15,577 bases of DNA from an uncultured Oscillospiraceae bacterium (lineage in GTDB: Bacteria > Bacillota > Clostridia > Oscillospirales > Acutalibacteraceae), in the NCBI GenBank assembly GCA_902461995.1, contig CABQAA010000011.1, forward strand, positions 1-15,577, in the 5' to 3' direction. Below are positions 1-6,574 of the stretch, piece by piece. Position 1 is the stretch's first letter; every line of letters begins with the position of its first letter. A program made the translations under genes and the position numbers. The notes beneath the pieces are model-generated. The model was given only the letters and a program-made list of their open reading frames with translations. It was not told the DNA's origin and ran no database searches.

Positions 1-255
1 AATCGTTTCGGTTTCTTCCCTGTCCGTATCGTTCCAGCTTACGCCATAGGGATAGCCGGCCGTATCGGCGACAGAGGCGGCCTCGTCGTTCTGACGTACA
101 TAGACAGCCAAAACCATCTCCGGATTTTCTGCTGTGGTGATATCCTTGATCGTGTTTTTCAGAATAAGCAGATAATACAGGCCAAAAGCCAGTATGGTCA
201 GCAGTATGGCGGCCAGCAGGCCGAGCGAAATCCAGAGCACCCGTTTCTTTTTCAT
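1..255 (-). CDS. LCP (LytR-CpsA-Psr)-like envelope protein, N-terminal part
   Basis: The first 85 residues of a gene that runs off the left edge. It opens with a basic cytoplasmic tip (MKKKR), one long hydrophobic membrane segment (about residues 6-30), and then an extracytoplasmic part containing EMVLAVYVRQNDEAASVAD and a YPYGVSW segment. Clostridial LCP proteins typically carry a similar membrane anchor followed by a 'vYV.kdDpA.s..D...y.fG' stretch. The family ligates wall polymers to peptidoglycan at the outer membrane face. The ATG at 253-255 follows an AGAAGGTGA ribosome binding site (263-271) and overlaps the stop of the HAD remnant upstream as ATGA, a sign of translational coupling. 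The adjoining glycosyltransferase fits a polysaccharide locus. The catalytic LCP domain lies outside the window, so the family call rests on the N-terminal pattern only. Confidence 0.55.
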   Translation of the reverse strand, partial: MKKKRVLWISLGLLAAILLTILAFGLYYLLILKNTIKDITTAENPEMVLAVYVRQNDEAASVADTAGYPYGVSWNDTDREETETI

Positions 256-404
256 GATTCTGTCACCTTCTCTGACAATCCGAGCGATACGGGAATATCC
301 CGCGGAGAATCGGCTGTCCATTCCGCGCCAAGCGCCTGCGGTGTTTCCCTATCGGAAAATCCGAAGCCATAGGTCACCGCCAAAAAGCTCACGCCGGCCG
401 TCTC
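252..404 (-). pseudogene. C-terminal remnant of a HAD-family phosphatase (Gph-like)
   Basis: About 50 codons are open in a frame different from the glycosyltransferase just upstream. They read GVSFLAVTYGFGFSDRE then ALGAEWTADSPRDIPVSLGL, ending at TGA 252-254. This resembles the end of phosphoglycolate-phosphatase-type HAD hydrolases, where an 'aGv..i.VtwGf' strand is followed by 'l...gAd.ivd.p.el'. No HAD N-terminal DxDGT motif or start codon lies upstream: the frame joins glycosyltransferase coding sequence within about 10-20 bases of position 400. The stub keeps its 4-base overlap with the LCP-like gene, so an intact gene presumably once stood in this order. The HAD assignment is by remembered family pattern from a short piece; the reading frame itself is seen directly. 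Confidence 0.5.
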
Positions 405-1000
405 CGGCTGGCCTGCCGCTCCTCTTCCGACAGCGGATGAAACACGGCGGTATCAAGACCCACGCCCGGTATTTTATAGAGATCACCGTTTTTTTTAAGA
501 TAGAATTGACGCGCTCTCCGATAATCCTCTTCGTTGATGACGATCAGAATATCCGTATACCTGGCGAGAGCCTTTTCGACCTCGAAATACGTCAGCCAAT
601 TGAACAGCGGCGCGCCTTTGTAGAAATGAAAGCCGTGGGCCGTATACAGCACAAGAGGCTTTTCTCCCTGTATGAGGTTGCCCGCCAGACGTCCCAATAG
701 TCCGCCCACCGGGGTGTGGCAATGAATGACCCGGATCGCATATGTCCGGATTATCTGTATAATCTGCTGCAGCGCTTTTTGATTGTCCCGAAACATAAAG
801 GGAGATCGGGCTCCGGCAATGGGATGAATGTTAATTCCCCATTGCCGGAGCCGCTCTTCTTCCGACAAATAGGCGGGTTCATTCATATTCGCGGCATAAT
901 GGATCACATAGCCCATCTGTTTTAAAATTTTAACATTTTCTCTCTCAAACTTTAGCAGAAAATCACTGGTGGTTGTTAGGAGTAAGATGTGTTTCTCCAT
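389..1000 (-). pseudogene. Truncated GT4-type glycosyltransferase (N-terminal domain only)
   Basis: The 203 codons encode the acceptor-binding N-terminal Rossmann domain of a polysaccharide glycosyltransferase. Visible features are the HILLLTTTSDFLLKF opening strand, VIHCHTPVGGLLGRL, LYTAHGFHFYKG, and the inter-domain segment IPGVGLDTAVFHPLSEEER. In intact relatives (about 370 residues) this last segment leads into the nucleotide-sugar-binding second domain with its E-x7-E motif. Here the frame ends within ten residues (RQASRRRPA, stop 389-391) and DNA of another gene follows, so the donor-binding half is missing and the product should be inactive. The start at 1000 follows an AAAGGAAG ribosome binding site. 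By context it belonged to an exopolysaccharide or wall-polymer locus with the LCP-like gene. Confidence 0.75.
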
Positions 1001-1078
1001 AAGGGGGCTTCCTTTACATTTTGTAAGGCCTAATGCAATCAGTTTGCCTAAAAACGCATGATTTTATTCGCTTTCGGC

Positions 1079-1128
1079 ACAGATAAAAGGCCTCGATGTC
1101 TACTGAGACATCGAGGCCTTTTATCTGT
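1079..1128 (-). terminator. Perfect-hairpin intrinsic terminator
   Basis: The arms at 1079-1101 and 1106-1128 are perfectly complementary over 23 bp around an ACTG loop. On the minus strand the hairpin ends in a CCTTTTATCTGT tail just past the DUF4261 gene, so it most likely terminates that transcript. The T run lies inside the lower stem rather than after it, so strength is uncertain. The same structure also has a T-rich tail on the plus strand. Confidence 0.7.
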
Positions 1129-1199
1129 TTTTATCTGTCTGCATACAAATCCGGCTTCCCGCTTTTGTAACGGAAAACCGGTTCGTTTCGATGTTTCGT

Positions 1200-2069
1200 C
1201 TATCTCGTTCCGGAGGCGTACGCATCCGTGTCGATATCGAGGACCTCTCTGGAGGGCTGAATCAGGGCTTCCTCATACCGGCATTTCCACTGAATATCTC
1301 GGCTCATCCGGCCGTCTGCGATTCCATCCACCGTTTCTCCGGACAGAATAGGGTTTTCACTTTGAAGAATATAGGAGGCAAGACTGTAAGCGTGATTCAC
1401 GATCCAATTGGGATCCATGTCATGAAAATGATATTGCAGATCGGGCAGAAACAAGGTGCTCATCCCTACGGTATCCACCAGCATATCGCCGGTACCCTGA
1501 ATGTTGAAAAACCGGACATTGACGCCAAAGCGAATGAAGCGGTCCTCTTTGGGGATCTTGTGCTTCCGCACATCTTCCGCCAAAAAAAGTTTACCGCAGT
1601 TCTGAAAATAAAAAGCCTCACAAGTGGGGTACAGCTCAGCCAAGGCCTCCATAAAATCCATATCCAGCTCCGCTCATTCCCCGGCCGGAAGGCCAGCGGC
1701 CAGCATGTCCACCGCCACCACCTGATAGGCACATTCTGCGAGGAGGCGATCCCGGTCTTCCCGGCAGTCCCACATCTGACTTTTCAGGAAAGCGTCGAAT
1801 CCTGTTCCCAAAAAATCGGTGCAGGCCATCACCATCAGCTGGACCGGCACATCGCCGTCTTTAAACGCGGCGATGTGATCTCGGGCGGCAAAGCCCACCG
1901 TTTTTTCATCATGACAAAAGCAGTCCACCCTGCCGCAGTGCCGCTCCATCACACCGGTCATGGTGTTCCGGTCCGGCAGGGCCACCGGCTGGCGGAACAG
2001 CAGCTGGATCAGAAAGGGACCGCCGGGGGACTGCTTCTCCTGCTGATTCTGCTGAAACACGTCGTCCAT
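1200..2069 (-). pseudogene. DUF4261-domain protein, interrupted by an in-frame TGA
   Basis: Two open stretches lie in the same frame, separated by one TGA at 1674-1676. Read through, they give a protein of about 289 residues, near the usual size for DUF4261 proteins. The N-terminal half has PFLIQLLFRQPVALPD, TMTGVMERH and VQLMVMACTDF, ending in DMLAAGLPAGE. The C-terminal half continues DFMEALAELYPTCEAFYFQ, FFNIQGTGDMLVDTVGMS, LQYHFHDMDPNWIVNHAY and ALIQPSREVLDID. The start at 2069 (MDDVFQQN) is chosen because TTAGGAGGG sits six bases upstream; an upstream TTG at 2093 lacks this. The TGA falls where relatives usually carry Arg, and CGA to TGA is a single transition. Function of the family is unknown. 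The gene could be a recent pseudogene, a sequencing error, or two expressed fragments. Confidence 0.75.
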
Positions 2070-2149
2070 TTCGGCCCTCCTAACAGATCTCAAAACCTAT
2101 ATGGCTCCGCTCATACCATAAAGTTGTTTCCCTTTACGCAATGCCAATC

Positions 2150-3175
2150 TCACAATACCAGCATGGCATCGCCGAAACTGTAAAAGCGATATTTCTCCTG
2201 AACGGCGTACCGATAGGCCTCCATGGTGTGCGTATATCCCGCGAACGCACTCACCAGCATGATGAGAGTGCTTTCCGGCAGATGAAAATTCGTAATCAGC
2301 CCGTCGAGAAGCTGAAATTCATACCCCGGATAAATGAAGATGCTTGTCCATCCGTCCGCAGGTTCCACCCGGCCGTTTTGCAGTCCTACACTCTCCAGGG
2401 TCCGGCAGCTGGTGGTACCCACCCCGATGACACGGCCGCCCCTCTCCCTCGTCCGGTTGAGGATATCCGCCGTTTCCTGTGAGAGTTCATAATGCTCGGC
2501 GTGCATATGGTGTTCTGTAATGTTATCCACCTTTACAGGGCGAAATGTCCCCAATCCCACATGCAGCGTGACAAAGGCGATCTCCACGCCCTTCTCCCGG
2601 ATTTTTTCGAGCAGCTCGGGGGTGAAATGCAGGCCGGCCGTGGGTGCGGCGGCGGATCCGGGTTCCCTGGCATATACGGTCTGATAGCGTTCCTTATCCC
2701 TCAGCTGCGTTTTGATGTAATGCGGCAGCGGCATCTGCCCTACCTGCTCGATCACTTGATAAAAATTGCCTTCGTAATCGAAGCGAACCAAGCGGTTCCC
2801 CCCGTCAAGAATCTCGAGAACCTCGGCCTCAAGAAGCCCCTCGCCGAACCGCAGCCGGTCCCCAGGCTTGGCCCTGCGGCCGGGTCCCGCCAGGACCTCC
2901 CACTGGTCCTTTCCCATGGGCGTGAGCAGCAGCAGCTCCACCGCGGCACCCGTACCGATTTTTTCACCATATAAACGGGCCGGCAGCACCCGGCTGTCGT
3001 TAAGGACAAGGCAGTCGCCCTCCCTCAGATAGTCGAGAACATCGTAAAAATGCCGGTCTTCGAGCGCGCCTGTGCGGCAGTCCAGAACGAGCATACGGGA
3101 ATGATCGCGCGGCTCGACGGGTTCCTGTGCGATGCGTTCCTCGGGCAGTTCATAGAAAAAGTCCTGTTTTTTCAT
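2150..3175 (-). CDS. queA: S-adenosylmethionine:tRNA ribosyltransferase-isomerase
   Basis: QueA transfers and isomerises the ribosyl part of S-adenosylmethionine onto preQ1 at tRNA position 34, giving epoxyqueuosine. The 341-residue protein has the normal family length and collinear signature blocks: FFYELPEERIAQEP at the start, LNDSRVLPARL (58-68), AAPTAGLHFTPELL (176-189), TLHVGLGTFRPV (203-214), GTTSCRTLES (253-262) and NFHLPESTLIMLVSAF (296-311). The ATG at 3175 gives the canonical MKKQDFFYEL start, although the upstream purine stretch (GGGAAAGATAGG) is a weak ribosome binding site. It is transcribed away from the riboswitch/asd operon. DUF4261 begins about 80 bases downstream on the same strand and may be cotranscribed. 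Its usual partner tgt is not in the window. Confidence 0.97.
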   Translation of the reverse strand: MKKQDFFYELPEERIAQEPVEPRDHSRMLVLDCRTGALEDRHFYDVLDYLREGDCLVLNDSRVLPARLYGEKIGTGAAVELLLLTPMGKDQWEVLAGPGRRAKPGDRLRFGEGLLEAEVLEILDGGNRLVRFDYEGNFYQVIEQVGQMPLPHYIKTQLRDKERYQTVYAREPGSAAAPTAGLHFTPELLEKIREKGVEIAFVTLHVGLGTFRPVKVDNITEHHMHAEHYELSQETADILNRTRERGGRVIGVGTTSCRTLESVGLQNGRVEPADGWTSIFIYPGYEFQLLDGLITNFHLPESTLIMLVSAFAGYTHTMEAYRYAVQEKYRFYSFGDAMLVL

Positions 3176-3244
3176 GCGCTTAGCCTATCTTTCCCGTGAT
3201 TTTCGCAGAATTTTGGAAATGTCTGCAACACTTGTGATTTCCGA

Positions 3245-3273
3245 TTGACAAGGAGAATGACGAATGCTACAAT
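3245..3273 (+). promoter_or_regulatory. Sigma-A promoter of the lysine operon
   Basis: TTGACA (3245-3250) and TACAAT (3268-3273) are separated by exactly 17 bases. Transcription would start near 3280, about 25 bases before the riboswitch and roughly 360 bases before asd. Strong, nearly consensus elements fit an operon controlled by attenuation rather than at initiation. Confidence 0.85.
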
Positions 3274-3303
3274 GAGAACACACACATGCCAAGTGAATAT
3301 ACT

Positions 3304-3470
3304 GAATAGAGGCGCGTCGGCACAAAAGTATTCCGCAGGAGACACCGGGTCGAGGATTGCGGGAAAAAGGGTGCGACGCCGAAGAGCATCGGTCTCCGGC
3401 AGGCGGGTGTTCTGGCCTTACAGTTAAGAGCTGTGAGGTTGTCATCATGCTTTGTGATGGAGCGCTATTC
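3304..3470 (+). promoter_or_regulatory. Lysine riboswitch (L box) aptamer
   Basis: The leader holds the conserved L-box elements in order: an AGAGGCGCG block after the P1 strand GAATAG (3304-3309), an AGTA block, GACGCCGAAGAGC in the middle, GAGGTTGTCA, and GGAGCGCTATTC at the end. The last six bases (3465-3470) close P1 with 3304-3309. This matches the B. subtilis lysC leader layout as I know it. It lies between a strong promoter and an intrinsic terminator upstream of asd-dapA-dapB, so lysine should repress the operon by premature termination. Location and downstream genes agree with the call independently of sequence similarity. Confidence 0.9.
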
Positions 3471-3531
3471 TCCGGCGGCGGGATTCCTCCCCCGCGGGCG
3501 TCAATGCATCTATTATAAAGCTATGACAACC
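3437..3531 (+). promoter_or_regulatory. Predicted antiterminator of the lysine riboswitch
   Basis: GGTTGTCAT (3437-3445), inside the aptamer, is a perfect 9-bp complement of ATGACAACC (3523-3531). A second short helix can stack on it: GCTTT (3449-3453) with AAAGC (3517-3521). The distal strand takes four bases of the terminator's left arm, so this pairing and the terminator exclude each other. I infer that it forms when lysine is absent. Confidence 0.65.
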
Positions 3532-3551
3532 GGTTTTCAACCGGTTTTTTT
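3528..3551 (+). terminator. Riboswitch-controlled intrinsic terminator
   Basis: AACCGGTT (3528-3535) pairs with AACCGGTT (3539-3546) around a TTC loop, followed by an uninterrupted T run to 3551. It lies about 85 bases before the asd start and overlaps the predicted antiterminator, so it is the expression platform of the L box. Confidence 0.85.
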
Positions 3552-3637
3552 CATATCCGGTGGGATTTTCACAAGGCATGCTGGGCCGCCCCTTCCGGGG
3601 ACAAAGTATCCGCATTTTGCGGGAAGGAGTTTTTCCC

Positions 3638-4714
3638 ATGAAGAAGTATCGCGTCGGTATCATCGGCTGCACAGGCATGGTGGGGCAGCGGTTCGCCACC
3701 CTGCTCGCGGATCACCCGTGGTTTGAGGTCACGGTTCTGGCTGCCAGCCCCCGTTCGGCCGGAAAACCGTACATAGAAGCCCTGGGCGGCCGCTGGGCCA
3801 TGAAAGCGCCGCTCCCGTCCTCTCTGGAACAGATGATCGTGCAGGACGCCTCTCAGGTAGAGAAAGTTGCCTCCCAGGCGGATTTCGTTTTCTGTGCGGT
3901 GGATATGCCGAAAGCCGAGATCCGGGCTCTCGAGGAAGCGTATGCCAAAGCCGAGTGCCCCGTGGTCTCCAACAACAGCGCCAACCGCTCCACGCCCGAC
4001 GTGCCCATGATCATCCCCGAACTCAATCCGGAGCATGCGGCGGTCATCCCCTTCCAGCGCAAACGCCTCGGCACCAAGCGCGGCTTTATCTCGGTCAAAT
4101 CGAACTGCTCGCTGCAGAGCTATGTTCCCGCCCTCTTCCCCCTCTCCAAGTTCGGAGTCGAAAAGGCCTTGGTCTGCACCTACCAGGCGATTTCCGGCGC
4201 CGGCAAGACCTTCGAACGGTGGCCTGAGATGGTGGACAACGTGATCCCCTACATCGGCGGCGAGGAAGAAAAATCGGAGCAGGAGCCGCTGAAGATCTGG
4301 GGCAAGCTCGAAAACGGCGTCATCGTTCCCGCAACGTCTCCCGCCTTTACAGCTCAGTGCCTGCGGGTGCCGGTTTCGGACGGCCATTTCGCCGCCGTCT
4401 ACTGTTCTTTCGCGAAGAAGCCCTCCAAGGAGGAGATTCTCGAAACCTGGGCTTCTTATAAGGGCCGGGCACAGGAGCTGGACCTGCCTAGCGCGCCCAA
4501 ACAGTTCCTCCACTATTTTGAAGAGGACAGCATGCCTCAGACCCGCCTGCACCGTGACCTCGAAGGCGGCATGGCCATTTCGCTCGGCCGTCTGCGGGAG
4601 GATACGCAGTACGATTACAAATTCGTCGGACTCTCCCACAATACGCTGCGCGGCGCGGCCGGCGGCGCGGTCCTGATGGCCGAGCTGCTGTGCGCCGAAG
4701 GATACATGGACTGA
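3638..4714 (+). CDS. asd: Aspartate-semialdehyde dehydrogenase (archaeal/fungal-type)
   Basis: It reduces aspartyl phosphate to aspartate semialdehyde with NADPH, the branch point to lysine, threonine and methionine. The 358-residue protein opens with a Rossmann fold, VGIIGCTGMVGQRF. It carries VVSNNSANR, MIIPELNPEH, and the active-site region VKSNCSLQSYVP with Cys157. SGAGKTFERWPEM follows, and then RVPVSDGHFAAVY with His250 as the probable acid/base residue. The VSNNSANR and PELNPEH blocks and the length place it in the archaeal/yeast-like Asd subgroup rather than the E. coli-like one. The start at 3638 is chosen because GGAAGGAG lies just upstream; the frame is open further but without a ribosome binding site. 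First gene of a riboswitch-controlled operon, 31 bases before dapA. Confidence 0.96.
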   Translation: MKKYRVGIIGCTGMVGQRFATLLADHPWFEVTVLAASPRSAGKPYIEALGGRWAMKAPLPSSLEQMIVQDASQVEKVASQADFVFCAVDMPKAEIRALEEAYAKAECPVVSNNSANRSTPDVPMIIPELNPEHAAVIPFQRKRLGTKRGFISVKSNCSLQSYVPALFPLSKFGVEKALVCTYQAISGAGKTFERWPEMVDNVIPYIGGEEEKSEQEPLKIWGKLENGVIVPATSPAFTAQCLRVPVSDGHFAAVYCSFAKKPSKEEILETWASYKGRAQELDLPSAPKQFLHYFEEDSMPQTRLHRDLEGGMAISLGRLREDTQYDYKFVGLSHNTLRGAAGGAVLMAELLCAEGYMD

Positions 4715-4745
4715 CACACGTTTTCATAGAAAGTAGGGTTGCAGT

Positions 4746-5633
4746 ATGAGTAAGCAAACCATCTTCACCGGCTCGGGTGTGGCTATCGTCACCCCCATGA
4801 ATGCCGACGGCAGTGTCAATTACGAGAAGTACCGCGAACTGGTGGAGTGGCAGATCGAAAACGGCACCGATGCGATCATCGCGTGCGGTACCACGGGCGA
4901 ATCCTCCACCCTTACCGATGAGGAACATATCGGCGTCATACAGGCTGCGATCGAACAGACCGCCGGCCGGGTGCCGGTCATTTCGGGCACAGGCTCCAAC
5001 GATACAGCCTACTGCATCGAATTGTCCAAGGAAGCGGAAAAGCTCGGTGCCGACGCCCTGCTGCTCGTGACGCCGTATTACAACAAGACCTCCCAGCGAG
5101 GCCTGGTGGCCCATTATACGGCCGTGGCCGACGCCGTCAGCCTGCCCATCCTGCTCTATAACGTCCCCTCCCGCACGGGTGTGGACATCAAGCCGGAAAC
5201 CGTGGCGGCTCTCGCAAAGCATCCGAATATCGTGGCGGTCAAGGAGGCCAACGGCAACATCTCCTCCGCCGCTCAGGTCGCGGCTCTCTGCGATATCGAT
5301 ATCTATTCGGGCAACGACGACCAGATCGTCCCCCTGCTTTCCCTGGGCGGCAAGGGCGTCATTTCGGTTATGGCCAATATCGAACCCCGCCGCACCCACG
5401 ACATCGTGGCAAAGTGGTTTGCAGGAGACGTGGAGGGCAGCCGGGCCCTGCAGCTCGAACTCCTCGAGCTGGCGAACGCCATGTTCATGGACGTCAACCC
5501 CATTCCGGTCAAGGAAGCCATGAACCTGATGGGGATGAACGTGGGCGAATGCCGCCTGCCGCTGTGCGGCATGGACGATGCGGCGAAGGCCAAACTCGCC
5601 GCCGTGCTGCGGAAGTATCAGCTCATGAAGTGA
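4746..5633 (+). CDS. dapA: 4-hydroxy-tetrahydrodipicolinate synthase
   Basis: DapA condenses pyruvate with aspartate semialdehyde, the first committed step of lysine/diaminopimelate synthesis. The 295-residue length is typical. Family blocks are GVAIVTPMNADGSVNYEKY, IACGTTGESSTL, VTPYYNKTSQRG with the Tyr pair 111/112, LYNVPSRTGVDI with catalytic-triad Tyr138, VAVKEANGN with Schiff-base Lys166, and IYSGNDDQIVPLLSLGGKGVISV. The reading frame is a clean (beta/alpha)8 aldolase throughout. The ribosome binding site before ATG 4746 is weak (AAGTAGGG), so translation may depend on coupling to asd, 31 bases upstream. It shares the lysine-riboswitch transcript. Confidence 0.98.
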   Translation: MSKQTIFTGSGVAIVTPMNADGSVNYEKYRELVEWQIENGTDAIIACGTTGESSTLTDEEHIGVIQAAIEQTAGRVPVISGTGSNDTAYCIELSKEAEKLGADALLLVTPYYNKTSQRGLVAHYTAVADAVSLPILLYNVPSRTGVDIKPETVAALAKHPNIVAVKEANGNISSAAQVAALCDIDIYSGNDDQIVPLLSLGGKGVISVMANIEPRRTHDIVAKWFAGDVEGSRALQLELLELANAMFMDVNPIPVKEAMNLMGMNVGECRLPLCGMDDAAKAKLAAVLRKYQLMK

Positions 5634-5682
5634 GGCCCCGATGTCTGAAAACACGGAGCTGCAACAGAAAGGAAGTCCCCTT

Positions 5683-6438
5683 ATGGTTCGACTGATTCTC
5701 AGCGGCTGCAACGGCAAGATGGGGCATGTCATCACCGCCTGCGCCGCCGAACGATGCGACTGCACCATCGTCGCCGGTTTCGATATCAATACCGAAAGCC
5801 ACGCCGGTTACCCGGTCTATGCCAATCCGGCCAACTGCAGCATGGAAGCCGATGTCATCATCGATTTTTCCCATCCCTCTGCTCTGGCGGGTGTGCTGTC
5901 CTATGCGCTGGAACATCGTCTTCCTCTCGTCGTTGCGACCACGGGGCTTAGTGAGGATCAGATCCTGTCGCTCAAGGAAGCGTCGGCCAAAATCCCGGTC
6001 TTTTTCAGTGCCAACATGTCCATGGGAGTCAGCCTCATCATGGATCTGGCGAAAAAAGCCGCGTCGATTCTAGGAAACGATTTTGACGTCGAGATCCTGG
6101 AAAAACACCATAACCAGAAAGTGGATGCCCCATCCGGTACGGCTTTGATGCTGGCCGACGCCGTATCCGAGGGGTTGGATTACACCCCCCAGTATATCTA
6201 CGACCGGCACAACATCCATCAAAAGCGGGCCAAGGCCGAGATCGGTTTTTCCTCCATCCGCGGCGGCACCATTGTGGGCGAGCATGAGGTGATTTTCGCC
6301 GGGCACGACGAGATCGTCACCATCACCCACACCGCCATGTCCAAGGAGATTTTTGCCGTCGGGGCTCTCAATGCTGCGCTGTATCTGGCAAAACAGCCGG
6401 CCGGCTTCTACAATATGAAGAATTTTATCGGACAGTAG
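5683..6438 (+). CDS. dapB: 4-hydroxy-tetrahydrodipicolinate reductase
   Basis: DapB reduces the DapA product with NAD(P)H to tetrahydrodipicolinate. The 251-residue protein has the nucleotide-binding start LILSGCNGKMGHVI, VVATTGLS, FFSANMSMGVSL, the signature EILEKHHNQKVDAPSGTAL with catalytic His142 and Lys146, SIRGGTIVGEHEVIFAG and ITHTAMSKEIFAVGA. I chose ATG 5683 because AAAGGAAG precedes it and the protein then begins at the usual point. An in-frame ATG at 5641, preceded only by GAGG, would add 14 unrelated residues. It is the last gene of the operon, followed by a strong terminator. Later lysine-pathway steps (dapL or dapD/E/F, lysA) are not in the window. Confidence 0.97.
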   Translation: MVRLILSGCNGKMGHVITACAAERCDCTIVAGFDINTESHAGYPVYANPANCSMEADVIIDFSHPSALAGVLSYALEHRLPLVVATTGLSEDQILSLKEASAKIPVFFSANMSMGVSLIMDLAKKAASILGNDFDVEILEKHHNQKVDAPSGTALMLADAVSEGLDYTPQYIYDRHNIHQKRAKAEIGFSSIRGGTIVGEHEVIFAGHDEIVTITHTAMSKEIFAVGALNAALYLAKQPAGFYNMKNFIGQ

Positions 6439-6489
6439 ACCCGCTCATATCCCGGGGGTCTCTTCGGCAGCAAATGGATGGCTTTATAC

Positions 6490-6525
6490 AAAACGGCTCT
6501 GTGGAATCCTCCACAGAGCCGTTTT
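6490..6525. terminator. Bidirectional terminator between dapB and the FAD oxidoreductase
   Basis: The arms 6490-6505 and 6510-6525 are perfectly complementary over 16 bp with an ATCC loop. The plus strand ends in TTTT and the complementary strand also ends in TTTT. It sits between convergent genes, so it can stop both transcripts. Confidence 0.85.
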
Positions 6526-6574
6526 ACTGTACTGTAGCGTATATCGAAATAGCCCCGACCTTCAAATGGACTTC

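Noticed and set aside
1674..1676. Selenocysteine or recoded TGA in the DUF4261 gene
   Set aside because: I saw no convincing SECIS-like hairpin right after the codon. Relatives carry Arg rather than Cys there, and asd, dapA and queA use TGA as an ordinary stop.
1191..2183. Long plus-strand open frame (330 codons) opposite the DUF4261 gene
   Set aside because: It mirrors the conserved minus-strand DUF4261 coding sequence, its protein is not family-like, and it has no convincing ribosome binding site.
5641..5682. Upstream ATG start for dapB
   Set aside because: It has only a weak GAGG upstream and adds 14 residues before the normal DapB start; ATG 5683 has AAAGGAAG at good spacing.
3569..5789. 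Long minus-strand open frames opposite asd, dapA and dapB
   Set aside because: They are antisense shadows of well-conserved plus-strand genes in GC-rich DNA; the translations are rich in His/Arg/Gly and match no family.
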